Positions 25,360 through 35,557 of a stretch of 64,000 nt of DNA are shown in pieces. Position 1 is the stretch's first letter, and every line of letters starts with the position of its first letter. Both the position numbers and the translations under genes were made by a program. Under the pieces are notes generated by a model, which searched no databases, was not told where the DNA came from, and worked only from the letters and a program-made list of their open reading frames with translations. The stretch is from an uncultured Bacilli bacterium (GTDB lineage Bacteria > Bacillota_I > Bacilli_A > RF39 > UBA660): contig CAKOYV010000001.1 of the NCBI GenBank assembly GCA_934131005.1, positions 62,001 to 126,000 of the forward strand. Direction: 5' to 3'.

Positions 25360-26112
25360 CTATCCATTTAAAAATTTTAATAGCATAAATAAAATTCCTA
25401 TCACAAAAAACACCTTAGTCAAACGATTATAATTATACCTAAAAGAAGTAGGCAATAATTCAGACAGAGAAATTTCTAACATAATTCCTGCAATTAATGA
25501 AAATAACAATCCTAGTATAAAATCATTAATATAATTTATTAGAAAAAAATAAGTTATCAAAGCTCCAAAAGGCTCCGACAAAGCCGACACTAAAGTATAG
25601 AAAAATGCTCTAGCTCTACTTCCCGTAGCATAATATATAGGAACTGATATAGAAATACCCTCAGGGATATTATGAAGAGCTATAGCAAAAGCTAAAGATG
25701 CCCCTAAAGAAATACTCTTAGTAGTAGAAATAAAAGTAGCTATTCCCTCAGGAATATTATGCATAACAATAGCAATCATAGAAATAATTCCCACCTTATA
25801 TAAAGATTTACCACCACTATCAGATAAATCAGGAACCACCCGTTCTATACCAATTGATAAAAATATTCCCACCATCACAAACAAAAAACACAACAATACT
25901 CGTACCACTTCGCCTATACCATCAAGCATTGATAAAGCTTCCGGAATAAGATCTGTAATGGAAACACATAACATAACTCCAGATGCAAAAGCAAGCGAAC
26001 CAGCTACTACTCTATCTTTATTAGATGTTCTAACAAAAATAAAAAAAGTTCCTATCATAGTAGAAAGACCAGCTAATATAGTTAATAAAAATGCTATCTT
26101 AATATTCATCAT
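25360..26112 (-). CDS. zupT: ZIP-family metal transporter (ZupT-like)
   Basis: About 250 residues with eight membrane segments. The signature helices are present: HNIPEGIATF (about 137) and HNIPEGISISVPIYY (about 165), the His/Glu pairs that bind metal in ZIP carriers, and SALSEPFGALITYF. It imports divalent metals such as zinc or iron; the exact metal cannot be told. Several in-frame ATGs cluster at the start; 26112 is chosen for its distance from GGTGATA. No metal-regulator site was recognised upstream. Confidence 0.85.
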   Translation of the reverse strand: MMNIKIAFLLTILAGLSTMIGTFFIFVRTSNKDRVVAGSLAFASGVMLCVSITDLIPEALSMLDGIGEVVRVLLCFLFVMVGIFLSIGIERVVPDLSDSGGKSLYKVGIISMIAIVMHNIPEGIATFISTTKSISLGASLAFAIALHNIPEGISISVPIYYATGSRARAFFYTLVSALSEPFGALITYFFLINYINDFILGLLFSLIAGIMLEISLSELLPTSFRYNYNRLTKVFFVIGILFMLLKFLNG

Positions 26113-26154
26113 TATCACCATTAAATTATATGCTAAATCAATTACTATAATATT

Positions 26155-26511
26155 CTATTTTTTTATTATCTTATACTTAACCTCTAACCATGAACTAAAT
26201 GCTACCTGATAGGCCATTGTTCCAAATACAATTAAAACACTTCCACAAACAACCAAGAAAAATAACAAAACAAACAAATAATTATTACAAATATTAGAAA
26301 CTATCATATTCATAATTGCAACTATACTAGGAACAAAACATAAAATTCCTACAAAAACACAAAAATACATATTTAAACATGCCCGATGCCCAAATTTCTT
26401 ACTTTTAAACTCAGTTTCCAACTCACAAGCTCTCTTAGAATCTAATTCATAAAAACTACTATATTCCCCATAATCTCTCTTATCACCTAATTTTTTAAAC
26501 ATCAATATCAC
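26155..26511 (-). CDS. Small two-helix membrane protein
   Basis: 118 residues with two hydrophobic segments (about 45-65 and 75-98) after a charged N-terminus (GDKRDYGEYSSFYELDSKRA). Not recognised. It lies 6 nt downstream of the next small membrane protein gene (26518-26865), so the two are probably co-expressed. The start may be GTG 26511 or ATG 26502. Confidence 0.55.
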   Translation of the reverse strand: MILMFKKLGDKRDYGEYSSFYELDSKRACELETEFKSKKFGHRACLNMYFCVFVGILCFVPSIVAIMNMIVSNICNNYLFVLLFFLVVCGSVLIVFGTMAYQVAFSSWLEVKYKIIKK

Positions 26512-26517
26512 ACTTTC

Positions 26518-26865
26518 CTATTTTTTCATTTTTAACATATAATACCTAGCAAGTAAACCATAACAAATTATTGTAAATAAAACAAGCAAAATAATTCCAA
26601 CTACAATTCTAATTACCCAACTCCCAACTAAATACATAACAATAATATAAATAGTTGCAATAATAAATGTATTAACTAAAGAATATGTATAAACAAACTT
26701 TTTATAATCTAAACTACCAATATTAATATTATATATCTTCTTAAGATAACTAGCCTCAGGCACTATCCTATCCTTCTGATATTTTTTATTATTTCTAACA
26801 ACACCCAAATAATTAATTAAATATACTAATCCAAATACCCCTAAATATTCTAATAAAATATTCAT
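26518..26865 (-). CDS. DUF3784-like size membrane protein of unknown function
   Basis: About 115 residues from ATG 26865, preceded by GGAGGTAGAG. Three hydrophobic segments, a KIYNINIGSLDYKKF loop and a basic end (YYMLKMKK). No family is recognised with confidence. It is followed by another small membrane protein and preceded by a CFI-box-like protein, all closely spaced. Confidence 0.55.
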   Translation of the reverse strand: MNILLEYLGVFGLVYLINYLGVVRNNKKYQKDRIVPEASYLKKIYNINIGSLDYKKFVYTYSLVNTFIIATIYIIVMYLVGSWVIRIVVGIILLVLFTIICYGLLARYYMLKMKK

Positions 26866-26879
26866 CTCTACCTCCAACT

Positions 26880-27458
26880 CTAAGGAGCTAATTTCTTCAT
26901 CTTTCCATGTCCAGCACTCTTAGGATCAAAATTATTTTCTAAATATCCATATCCATCGCTTTGTAATTCTAAATAATAATCAGAGAAACCATAATAAGCT
27001 ATTAAAAATAAAGTCATCATTTGATAATTATAAACAGCTTTATCAACCTCATCTTCTTTTATTTGATCACTTATTTTCTTAAGAACATCATCATACAAAT
27101 ATTTAGAAATTTCCTCTCTTTGAGAATCATGATAAATAGACATTGCTAATATAGGTCCAACTGTATCATAGCACTTTAATATATCATAATATTGCTCATC
27201 CTTCTGCAAAACATCATCTCTAAAATCTCGCAAATTATTCAAAACACAATCATCATCACTACGACCTAATATATCACAAACAATCGTCGTTATATAGCAA
27301 CCACTACTTTCATTTTTCTTAAAAATAGGACATTTGCCATAGTTATAATCACGACAATATCTACGATAAGTATCATCATCTACTCTTTTATCTTGTTTTA
27401 TACACCAATAATCCCCAAATAATAATCCACTCTTATACTCATAAAATGTACAACTCAC
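26880..27458 (-). CDS. Cys-rich protein with CFI-box-like domain
   Basis: 192 residues from GTG 27458, spaced from AGGGTGAT. The N-terminal half holds Cys-containing segments (CIKQDKRVDDDTYRRYC, GKCPIF) that might bind a metal. Then SGCYITTIVCDILGRSDDD, NLRDFRDDVL and YDTVGPILA match the layout of the CFI-box domain (C[FY]IAT..., LR.FRD..L, GP). The function of that domain is unknown. It is the first of a three-gene cluster with the small membrane proteins. Confidence 0.6.
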   Translation of the reverse strand: MSCTFYEYKSGLLFGDYWCIKQDKRVDDDTYRRYCRDYNYGKCPIFKKNESSGCYITTIVCDILGRSDDDCVLNNLRDFRDDVLQKDEQYYDILKCYDTVGPILAMSIYHDSQREEISKYLYDDVLKKISDQIKEDEVDKAVYNYQMMTLFLIAYYGFSDYYLELQSDGYGYLENNFDPKSAGHGKMKKLAP

Positions 27459-27572
27459 CAAATCACCCTGCCTTTCTTAACAACTATATATTACTACGAG
27501 ACCATAAACTAGTCAATAATTTAAATACTTAATCATTAGAAAAAGTAGGAATTAAGCAAAATTATCCTTACT

Positions 27573-30002
27573 TTATTTTTTTAAAACTTGCACATCTTTA
27601 GTACTTTGTAACCTATTTTCTACATAATCTAAACATCTATCATACTCATGCTTTGCCCTCTCATCATAAGGAAGTACACAAGATGTGATAGTATTATCAT
27701 TATTAAGTGCGATAAACCAATCATTATTACCAACAATATAACTAGTATCATCAACATTTATACTCTCATAATACTCTTGTCTAAATTTAACTTCCTCTTT
27801 ATCTAATCCCAAATAATTAATATTAGCATAATTTATTGCATTAACTATAAGACTAATTCTCTCTCTATCACTCTCATTAGAGCTATCATATATATAAGGC
27901 TTAACTCTTTTTTGATAAAAATTATCACCACAATCCTCATAACTTATCTCCTTAGCACTACTACCCTTAGATACAATATAATTAGTAACTTCCTTCTTCA
28001 TATAATCAGAATAAATAGTAGTATTAAGCGGTATAAATTTATCGAATACTATCTTATCATAACCTCTAAGCGCCATAAATGACTTAGCATGCATATCTGT
28101 AATTGTAACATAATCAATAGAATTATTATTATCAGAAGTCCAAACATCACCAATAGAAGAAATCACATCCATTATCTTATTAAATTCATCTAAATCATCT
28201 ATTTTAGGAGAAATACCATTAATATTAACCATATTACCTGTCCTAACACAAGGAAGTATATACTTATTACTACCATGCCTTATAATAAGTATACTAGCAT
28301 CATGATTAGTCAAACAATAACGGAAAAATTCTTCTCCTGGTCCACCAACTTTAAAACAATCCCCACCATCAGGCCCTACTGCTAATAATTCTTCAGATGA
28401 AAAATTAGGAATTTCATATAAAACATCACCAATTTTACCACTAATAGTAGGAATCGAACTAGAAACCTTACGTTTTCTCTCTTTATGTAAATCTAAAACA
28501 CGCCTAACAATAACTTCTAAAGGCTCACTAAGAAACTGACGTGAATTTAATATTTTAGATAATGTATTTAAAGTAATATCTAACTCATCAGGTTTTAAAT
28601 TATAAAGTAAAACTTTAGAAAAATCAATCAAATCTAACAAAGAAGCACTTGATAAATCAATATTTCTTAATTTATCAAAATTATTAATAACATTATAAAC
28701 CTCATCATTAAGACCAAGTGCTTGTTTATTAAAAATCATTCTCATTAAACAATCATTATTCCTTTTATAATTACCAAGCAACAACTTCGTTAAATCCCTA
28801 TTCTCAATAACTTGCCCATTCTTACTTAAATCACATTTAATATCTACCCTAATAAATTTATCATAAAGCTCCCGAACACTAAGTGGCTTCTCTCTCTTAA
28901 TACTATCATAATACATACTATTCTTAAGAATTTCCTTTTTCATACAAGAAATTTCTCGCTTCTTTATCTCAGCCATAATAGTCTCTCTAACAAACTCTAA
29001 CAACTCATCATAATTATAAAACTCTGGCAAAGATTTCTTTAATTTATCAAAAAATTTCTTAACATACTCTAAATCATTACTCTTACAAATATTAAAAAGT
29101 ATCTCATAATTATCCATAGAAACACTTTCTACCACTTCATTTTCCATTCCATGATAATAAAACTTATCTTGATTCTTTAGCCTATAATCTCGTCTATCAT
29201 CCAAAGCAAGCTCACAACTAGCCCGATTAATAGAAGCCTTAGTAGAATAAGTATAAAAATCCTCTATTATTTTCTTACTATTATCATATCCAAAAATAGT
29301 ATATAACTTAATAGCCGTTAAAAATAATTCCTTATTGCTACATTCTCCCTCTTTATCCATCAAAAAGCCTATTAAATTATTTACATGTTTTCTATTAATA
29401 TCTACTAATAAATTATAATCCAAATAAACATCATCATCAAAATATAAATAATTACTTTGATTACGTTTAACCTCAACTAAAATATTAAATTTACTATAAA
29501 TAAACAATTCATATTTATTCTTAATTTTACACAAATAAACATCATTATATAAAGAATTATTCTTAATCAAAGATTCTAAATAATCAGAAACCTTAAATTT
29601 ATCTATTTCTCTATCATCACCCATAAAATCAAAATTATACTTCTTAACTAACTCATCAAACTTATCATAACTAATTTTTTTAAAATAATTACTAAGCATC
29701 TCTTTTCCCGGTACCGAAGAAGATAAATAAGGGCTCTTAAAAATATAATCTAAAACAGAATTATCCAAAAGTTCTAACAAAAGCTTACCTCTTACATTAT
29801 TAGGAATCATCATTACTCTAGAAAATAAAATCTCATCATCTAAAATAACCTTCTTTATCTCAAAAGAAGCATTTAAAAATAATAAATTTAACTTATCTAA
29901 ACTAATGTCCCTAATAGAATCTAGGGCATCCATAAATTCTTCCAAACTAATATTTCTAAAATATTTAATTAAATCAACTATTGAAAATTCTTTAATATCC
30001 AT
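27573..30002 (-). CDS. Large hypothetical protein (809 residues)
   Basis: Not recognised. From ATG 30002 (SD AGGTGATAGTT), which overlaps no other start and follows tadA by 9 nt. Mostly alpha-helical, Leu- and Asp-rich through residue about 520, and then a more conserved-looking C-terminal part with GPDGGDCFKVGGPGEEFFRY, IIRHGSNKYILPC and YVTITDMHAKSFMALRGYD. No signal peptide or membrane segment, so it is cytoplasmic. GDCF..GGPGEEF and RHG might be catalytic-site-like but I do not assign an activity. It is probably in one operon with tadA. Confidence 0.7.
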   Translation of the reverse strand: MDIKEFSIVDLIKYFRNISLEEFMDALDSIRDISLDKLNLLFLNASFEIKKVILDDEILFSRVMMIPNNVRGKLLLELLDNSVLDYIFKSPYLSSSVPGKEMLSNYFKKISYDKFDELVKKYNFDFMGDDREIDKFKVSDYLESLIKNNSLYNDVYLCKIKNKYELFIYSKFNILVEVKRNQSNYLYFDDDVYLDYNLLVDINRKHVNNLIGFLMDKEGECSNKELFLTAIKLYTIFGYDNSKKIIEDFYTYSTKASINRASCELALDDRRDYRLKNQDKFYYHGMENEVVESVSMDNYEILFNICKSNDLEYVKKFFDKLKKSLPEFYNYDELLEFVRETIMAEIKKREISCMKKEILKNSMYYDSIKREKPLSVRELYDKFIRVDIKCDLSKNGQVIENRDLTKLLLGNYKRNNDCLMRMIFNKQALGLNDEVYNVINNFDKLRNIDLSSASLLDLIDFSKVLLYNLKPDELDITLNTLSKILNSRQFLSEPLEVIVRRVLDLHKERKRKVSSSIPTISGKIGDVLYEIPNFSSEELLAVGPDGGDCFKVGGPGEEFFRYCLTNHDASILIIRHGSNKYILPCVRTGNMVNINGISPKIDDLDEFNKIMDVISSIGDVWTSDNNNSIDYVTITDMHAKSFMALRGYDKIVFDKFIPLNTTIYSDYMKKEVTNYIVSKGSSAKEISYEDCGDNFYQKRVKPYIYDSSNESDRERISLIVNAINYANINYLGLDKEEVKFRQEYYESINVDDTSYIVGNNDWFIALNNDNTITSCVLPYDERAKHEYDRCLDYVENRLQSTKDVQVLKK

Positions 30003-30011
30003 AACTATCAC

Positions 30012-30434
30012 CTATCTTTGTTTTTGAAAAAAGCAACTTAATATACTAGCACATTCACTCGCAAGTACACCACCTATTACCTCTATCTTACTATTTTCTA
30101 ATTTACTTAAATAACCAAAAGCTTCATTTTTAGCACCATACACTACTTTAGATATTCTTGATTGAATAATAGCTCCTGTACACATCATACAAGGCTCAAC
30201 CGTCGTATAAAGTACACATTCATCTAAACGCCAAGTATCTAAATAACGGCATGCAGCATTAATTGCCAATACCTCAGCATGAGCAGTAGCAATCTTATCT
30301 TTCTCTTTTCTATTATAACAAGCTGCTATCACCTTATCACGCCAAACTACTATAGCTCCAATAGGCACCTCATCTATTAAAACTGCCCGCCTTGCCTCCT
30401 TTATAGCCAAGTTCATATAATAAACATCACTCAT
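30012..30434 (-). CDS. tadA: tRNA(Arg) adenosine(34) deaminase
   Basis: 140 residues. Zinc/catalytic motifs are intact: TAHAEVLAI (about 51-59, His ligand and proton-shuttling Glu) and EPCMMCTGAI (about 81-90, two Cys ligands). It converts A34 to inosine in tRNA-Arg(ACG) so that three Arg codons are read. Length is normal. It is followed after 9 nt by the large hypothetical gene. Confidence 0.93.
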   Translation of the reverse strand: MSDVYYMNLAIKEARRAVLIDEVPIGAIVVWRDKVIAACYNRKEKDKIATAHAEVLAINAACRYLDTWRLDECVLYTTVEPCMMCTGAIIQSRISKVVYGAKNEAFGYLSKLENSKIEVIGGVLASECASILSCFFQKQR

Positions 30435-30506
30435 ACACTCAACTCCATTACTTCTATTATAACAAAAAACTTAGAAAAAATCTCTATCTATAAATTTTTC
30501 TTAAAA

Positions 30507-30537
30507 GAAAAAAACAACCTAAATAAAAGTTGCCTCT
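30507..30537 (-). terminator. Weak terminator after the kinase-like gene
   Basis: Minus strand GGCAAC and GTTGTT (with two G-U pairs) around a 10-nt loop, followed by T-rich TTTTTTTC. It ends the kinase-like transcript before tadA. Confidence 0.5.
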
Positions 30538-30540
30538 ATA

Positions 30541-31440
30541 TTATCTTTGTTTTTTCAACTTAAATACCTTCATATTAGCTTTACCAATTTGATCATAAGT
30601 AATATCTCCCAAATAATCACCTGGATTCATATTCTCCTTATTAGAAACCAAAGAACTAAAACATTCCATAAGATTATGATTAATACCAATACTTTCCAAA
30701 TAATTTAAATATTCATAAAATTCATCTAAATTAGATCCATTAATTTTATTATATTTTGAAAAGTATTGTAATATCATCATCGTATAACAATACAAATCAG
30801 TATTTCTATCAGCTTCTACATAAGCTCTAGTATAATTAGTTTTATCATCACCAATAATTTTATACTTACCTGAAACATTATTAAGAAGTGCCTTAGGATT
30901 CAAAAATTTAGATGCAAAAAATGTATCATTACCTATTCTACAACTATCCAAATCAATAACACTAACCTCACCATTAATTGGATTAACCATAAAATTACTC
31001 TCATGCAAATCATTTATATAAAATTTTCGAACCTCTGGATTTTTTCTAATATAATCCAACTGATGGAGAATTTCTCCAACTTTTTTTAAATAATATATCT
31101 GCATCATAGCATCAACTTTATTATCATTTAAAAGAACATTAAGATTAACTCCATCATTTTTAGGCAAAGTAAACCCAATAATTTTGCCTCCAACCACTAC
31201 CAAATTATCTGGCAAATAAAAACTTCTTGGAAATAGATGACGATATTCATCTAATCTTTCTAAAGTATATAACTTATTAGCAAGCCTAGATCCATCCTTA
31301 TCATAAAGTTCCTTTAACACCTTATCTTCTCCTCTATAATGATAATTATAAATTTTACCTTCCGTATTCCAAATATTTTTATCCAAATCCATTAAATTTA
31401 ATTTAGAAAACTTACTATTAGTTAAAGATATAACATTCAC
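30541..31440 (-). CDS. Protein-kinase-fold (APH/RIO-like) protein
   Basis: 299 residues from GTG 31440 after AGGGGTGATACT. FYINDLHESNFMV (about 155) resembles the catalytic-loop pattern with Asp/His and Asn, and VSVIDLDSCRIG (about 175) gives the metal-binding IDxD motif of phosphotransferases. The N-lobe is weak: KIYNYHYRGEDKVLKELYD contains a candidate Lys. The substrate is unknown; small molecule and protein kinases share this fold. It is monocistronic by its own terminator. Confidence 0.6.
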   Translation of the reverse strand: MNVISLTNSKFSKLNLMDLDKNIWNTEGKIYNYHYRGEDKVLKELYDKDGSRLANKLYTLERLDEYRHLFPRSFYLPDNLVVVGGKIIGFTLPKNDGVNLNVLLNDNKVDAMMQIYYLKKVGEILHQLDYIRKNPEVRKFYINDLHESNFMVNPINGEVSVIDLDSCRIGNDTFFASKFLNPKALLNNVSGKYKIIGDDKTNYTRAYVEADRNTDLYCYTMMILQYFSKYNKINGSNLDEFYEYLNYLESIGINHNLMECFSSLVSNKENMNPGDYLGDITYDQIGKANMKVFKLKKQR

Positions 31441-31512
31441 AGTATCACCCCTAATGGTTAAGTATTATAACACATAACCCGCAAGTTAGCAACTAGTAAA
31501 AAAGAAACTAAA

Positions 31513-33663
31513 TTATTTTTTAGCTTCCCTTTTCTTATCTGCTACTAAAACATCACGACGTGACAAATTCAACTTACCTTTCTTATCATAGCCTGTAGCC
31601 TTAACTAAAATCTCATCACCAACACTAACAACATCGCTAGTTTTTCCAACACGCTTAACATCAAGTTGTGAGATATGAACAAGCCCTTCACAACCAGGCC
31701 ATAACTCTACAAAAGCACCAAAGTCTTGAACTGAAGTAACCTTAACTTTATAAGTTTTACCTATCTCAACCTCACGAGCAACATCTTCAATCATCTTAAT
31801 TGTTTTTCGAATAATTTCAGGATCCGTATGATAAACAATTACTCGTCCATCATCCTCTAAATCAACCTTAACAGCATCTTTATCTTGAACTGTCTTAACA
31901 TGAGAAGCTTCTAAAATAATCTTCGTAATCATCTCTCCACCACGTCCAATAACGTCCTTAATCTTTTCTGGATTAATTGTTATTGTCTCTATCTTTGGTG
32001 CATACTTAGACAATTCAGTTCTAGGCACTTCAATGCACTCAGCCATAACATCTAATATTTGCATTCTAGCCTTTTTAGCTTGTGCCAAAGACTCCTCTAA
32101 AATCTCTCTAGTAACACCCTTAATCTTAATATCCATCTGCATTGCACAAATACCTTCTCTAGTACCTGCAACCTTAAAATCCATATCTCCCATATGATCT
32201 TCTAATCCTTGAATATCTGTAAGAATAGTATACTTATCTCCCTTAGTAATTAAACCCATAGCAATTCCTGCAACTGGAGCCTTAATAGGAACACCTGCTG
32301 CCATCAAAGATAAACATCCCGCACAAATAGATGCCTGACTACTAGAACCATTACTTTCCAAAACATCACTAACAACACGAATTGTATATGGAAATTCTTC
32401 CTCACTAGGAATAACTTGAGCCAAAGCTCTCTCTCCCAAAGCCCCATGACCAATCTCACGACGACCAGGAGCCCCATATCGACCAGTCTCTCCTACACAA
32501 AAAGCTGGAAAATTATAATGATGCATAAATCTCTTTTCATCTTCAATACCTAAACCATCCAAAATTTGATGTTCTCCCAAAGCTCCCAATGTTGTCGTAG
32601 ATAAAACTTGCGTTTGCCCTCTAGTAAACAAACCTGAACCATGAGTTCTTGCTAAAATATCAATCTCAGCCGAAAGAGGTCTTATCTCATCCATCTCTCG
32701 ACCATCAGGTCTTATATGTTCATCAATAATCAAATTTCTAACACAATCAGCTTCAATATTATCACAAACACTCTTAACATCCTTCAAAATGTCTGATAAA
32801 TTGTCATCATCTTGATACTTATCTTCAAAATATTTTATTGTATTTTCTTTTATCTCATCAATTTTCGCATATTTTTCTAATTTATCCTTAATTTTAATCG
32901 CATCAAGCATATCATTACCTATATGATTTTGAACTTCTAAAACAAGTTCTTGTGGAATAGATTTTAAAACAACTTCAATTTTTTCACGGCCCACTTCCTT
33001 AACAATTTCTTCTTGAAAAGAAACTAGCTCACGAATAGCCTCATGTCCAAACATTAAAGCATCTATCATTAACTCTTCACTAACTTCACTCGCTCCAGCT
33101 TCAACCATATTAATAGCATCTTTCGTACCAGCTACTGATAAATTAATATCACTACGTTCTAACTCATCACAACTAGGATTGATAATAAATTTACCATCAA
33201 CATGCCCAACAACAACCCCAGCAACTGGACCATCAAATGGAATATCACTTATCATTAAAGATAAAGATGAACCAAACAACGCTGTCATCTCTGGCGTACA
33301 ATCTTGATCAACTGACATAACAGTATTAACAACTTGAACTTCATTTCTAAAACCATCAGCAAACAAAGGCCTAATAGGTCTATCTATCAATCTAGCAGCC
33401 AAAATAGCCTGTTCCGTAGGACGTCCCTCTCTTTTTATAAAACCTCCCGGAATCTTACCAACAGAATATAATTTTTCTTGATAATTTATTGTAAGAGGAA
33501 AAAAGTCAGCAGAAGTAGTATTTTTACTCATGACACTAGCCGTTAATATAGCCGTATCATTATATCTAACCAAACATGCAGCATTAGCTTGCTTAGCAAG
33601 TCGTCCTACCTCAACAACAATCTTTCTACCTCTAAAATCTAATTCAAACTTTCTCTCTTCCAT
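31513..33663 (-). CDS. pnp: Polyribonucleotide nucleotidyltransferase
   Basis: 716 residues from ATG 33663, which has GGAGAGG upstream; the earlier in-frame start at 33687 lacks an SD. Two RNase PH domains ([40 protein letters not shown]), then KH ([15 protein letters not shown]) and S1 ([20 protein letters not shown]), ending in a basic tail. It degrades RNA 3' to 5' phosphorolytically. It follows rpsO, the usual neighbour order. Confidence 0.97.
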   Translation of the reverse strand: MEERKFELDFRGRKIVVEVGRLAKQANAACLVRYNDTAILTASVMSKNTTSADFFPLTINYQEKLYSVGKIPGGFIKREGRPTEQAILAARLIDRPIRPLFADGFRNEVQVVNTVMSVDQDCTPEMTALFGSSLSLMISDIPFDGPVAGVVVGHVDGKFIINPSCDELERSDINLSVAGTKDAINMVEAGASEVSEELMIDALMFGHEAIRELVSFQEEIVKEVGREKIEVVLKSIPQELVLEVQNHIGNDMLDAIKIKDKLEKYAKIDEIKENTIKYFEDKYQDDDNLSDILKDVKSVCDNIEADCVRNLIIDEHIRPDGREMDEIRPLSAEIDILARTHGSGLFTRGQTQVLSTTTLGALGEHQILDGLGIEDEKRFMHHYNFPAFCVGETGRYGAPGRREIGHGALGERALAQVIPSEEEFPYTIRVVSDVLESNGSSSQASICAGCLSLMAAGVPIKAPVAGIAMGLITKGDKYTILTDIQGLEDHMGDMDFKVAGTREGICAMQMDIKIKGVTREILEESLAQAKKARMQILDVMAECIEVPRTELSKYAPKIETITINPEKIKDVIGRGGEMITKIILEASHVKTVQDKDAVKVDLEDDGRVIVYHTDPEIIRKTIKMIEDVAREVEIGKTYKVKVTSVQDFGAFVELWPGCEGLVHISQLDVKRVGKTSDVVSVGDEILVKATGYDKKGKLNLSRRDVLVADKKREAKK

Positions 33664-33681
33664 ATGTCCTCTCCTAAATAA

Positions 33682-33704
33682 AGACACTCGAAAATTGAGT
33701 GTCT
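33682..33704 (-). terminator. rpsO-pnp intergenic hairpin
   Basis: Eight-base perfect stem AGACACTC/GAGTGTCT with a 7-nt loop, 20 nt upstream of the pnp start. Only a short T-rich stretch follows, so attenuation or an RNase processing site (as known for pnp leaders elsewhere) are both possible. Confidence 0.5.
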
Positions 33705-33721
33705 ACTGTATATATTTATAA

Positions 33722-33991
33722 TTATTTTCTTAAACCTAATTTATTAACTACATCTCTATATCTCTTAACATCATTTTCTTTTAAGTAGTTAAGTAAGCTT
33801 CTTCTCTTACCAACTTTCATTAAAAGACCATGTTTAGAATGCTTATCTTGTTTATTGTTTTTTAAGTGTTCAGTTAAAGCATTAATCTCTGCAGTTAGAA
33901 TAGCAACTTGAACCTCTGGAGAACCAGTATCCTTCTCATCTCTTGCATATTCTTTAATAATCTTAGTTTTAACTTCTTTCTTTAAAGCCAT
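33722..33991 (-). CDS. rpsO: Ribosomal protein S15
   Basis: 89 residues, standard length. [20 protein letters not shown] and [20 protein letters not shown] are the rRNA-contacting helices. A primary-binding protein of the 30S platform, often autoregulated at its leader. SD AAGGAGGTAATAATA precedes ATG 33991. Its own promoter lies 86 nt upstream and pnp follows. Confidence 0.97.
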   Translation of the reverse strand: MALKKEVKTKIIKEYARDEKDTGSPEVQVAILTAEINALTEHLKNNKQDKHSKHGLLMKVGKRRSLLNYLKENDVKRYRDVVNKLGLRK

Positions 33992-34076
33992 TTATTATTA
34001 CCTCCTTTATTTCTTGCAACCATTTACCTAGCATTATGTAAGAGGTACAAAAACACCAAGTAAAAGGAACAAATTA

Positions 34077-34105
34077 ATTGTAATATATTTAAGAAATATT
34101 TGCAA
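34077..34105 (-). promoter_or_regulatory. Promoter of rpsO-pnp
   Basis: Minus strand TTGCAA (34105-34100), 17-bp spacer, TACAAT (34082-34077). The start near 34070 leaves a leader of about 80 nt that could host S15 autoregulation. Confidence 0.65.
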
Positions 34106-34212
34106 GTCTTTTTCATAAGATTTATTATATTTGTTGATTGAAAAGTTAAATGGAACAGTAAAAATTACAATGTTCCATTTAATTTTGCATATATATTAAA
34201 TTTTCTTAATTA

Positions 34213-34698
34213 TTATAAATTAAATAAATATAAATTCTCTTTATATTCCATATTATCAAGTTTAAAACAACAAGTGTCAATCTGTTTACCACCACATTTT
34301 TCATAAAATTTAGTTGCGGAATTTTCTTGTAGAGTACTAATTAAAACATTATCATAAATACCTTTAAGTTTGGTAAATGAATATTCAAGCAACTTTCTTC
34401 CAATACCTCTTTTTTGATATTGAGAGTCTATATATAAAGCATACACTTCTGCATATTTTTCATTATAGCCTTTTTTGTTTTTTCCACATCTAAGGAAGCC
34501 AACCACTTTATTTTCTATCTCACAAACTATGTACTCATTTATTTTATTTTTGCACTTTTCTATACTTTCTGATTTTTTTTGTTCTAATTTTTCCAAAAAT
34601 TCATTTGGAAATATCCCATGATAAGTTTTTACCCAACCATTAATATTAATATTTACTATACTTTCCGCATCTTGTTCTTTTGCTTCTCTAATTATCAT
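34213..34698 (-). CDS. GNAT-family N-acetyltransferase
   Basis: 161 residues. IREAKEQDAESIVNINING at the N-terminus is the GNAT opening strand and helix. VYALYIDSQYQKRGIGRKLL (about 90-109) carries the acetyl-CoA pyrophosphate loop QKRGIGR, and NSATKFYEKCGGK follows. The acceptor substrate is unknown. Its start overlaps the end of the phosphotransferase remnant, so those genes were once in an operon. No promoter is obvious. Confidence 0.85.
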   Translation of the reverse strand: MIIREAKEQDAESIVNININGWVKTYHGIFPNEFLEKLEQKKSESIEKCKNKINEYIVCEIENKVVGFLRCGKNKKGYNEKYAEVYALYIDSQYQKRGIGRKLLEYSFTKLKGIYDNVLISTLQENSATKFYEKCGGKQIDTCCFKLDNMEYKENLYLFNL

Positions 34699-35024
34699 AA
34701 TATTCTCCCTTCAACAATTCTAACAAATTTTTAATTTCTGTCAGATTTTTTTTAAATTTTTCTTTCGAGTTTGATTTACTCAATACAAAAAAATTATATG
34801 CTAACACTTTTAATCCAATCATAAGTAAGCAACCTTTATAATCTAAATAAAAATTATTAGATTTTTTATTATATATTTCTATATACTTCTCTAAATTATG
34901 TTTTTTTATTAATTGCTCGGAAATCGTATTTATACTATATGTCCTTTTAACTATTGTATCAACAAAATCAACATATATTGACCCTTTTACAGAAAAATCA
35001 AAATCTATTATACATACATCATTA
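34688..35024 (-). pseudogene. C-terminal remnant of an APH/choline-kinase-like phosphotransferase
   Basis: The frame reads NNDVCIIDFDFSVKGSIYVD at its start, the metal-binding IDFD segment of aminoglycoside/choline kinases, and runs without interruption to TAG at 34690-34688. The N-lobe and the catalytic HxD loop are absent and no credible start is present. It abuts the truncated acetyltransferase at 35025, so a deletion fused the two. Confidence 0.65.
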
Positions 35025-35318
35025 TTATGTTGGTGATAATGGAACAGCTTTTATAGGCCAATTGCCTTTATATATGTCAAAAATTTTCTTTACTGCTTCT
35101 TCACTAACTTTTTTTCCTTTATAATTATTTAGAACAAACATTTCACTTATTTCGTAATTATTTTCTGAATTGTCGTCTACTAATACAAATTCTAAAATAT
35201 CATTGCCTGATTTAATAAAATATGCATAATCATTATCAAAATATTTATTCAAATCATATTCACATACTTTTGAGTCAAAAGTAATTGGAAAATATAAACT
35301 TAAATCATGTAAATACAA
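35025..35318 (-). pseudogene. 5' remnant of a GNAT-like acetyltransferase
   Basis: 97 codons with MYLHDLSLYFPITFD at the start, EISEMFVLNNYKGKKVSEEAV (acetyl-CoA-binding region, about 58-78) and a GNWPIKAVPLSPT end. Related acetyltransferases continue past this NWPI.A..NSP point with another 20-40 residues, which are missing. The sequence after the stop belongs to the phosphotransferase remnant. Confidence 0.6.
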
Positions 35319-35557
35319 TTATAATAATTTTTCTTAATTTGTCCTTTCACTAGATGTTACTTTTTCTACACTAATATCCATTTTTCCCTCCTCATTTTTT
35401 AGTGCTTCATTATTTTAATAAAAAAAGGGGGGACACAAAACAAGGTCCTCCTCCTCCAAAAATATTAATAATAAAACACTAATTGAATTTAATTGAGATT
35501 TATTTTACCATTTTTTTCAACTATGTCAATATTTTTAATCTAAACTATAACTTACCT
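35319..35557. other. Spacer with terminator upstream of the acetyltransferase remnant
   Basis: It holds a terminator at 35421-35452 and otherwise AT-rich sequence. No gene is seen. Confidence 0.4.
35421..35452 (-). terminator. Terminator after the second BspA-like gene
   Basis: Minus strand GGAGGACC and GTCCCCCC pair (with G-U pairs) over a loop, followed by T7. It is placed about 105 nt past the stop. Confidence 0.6.
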
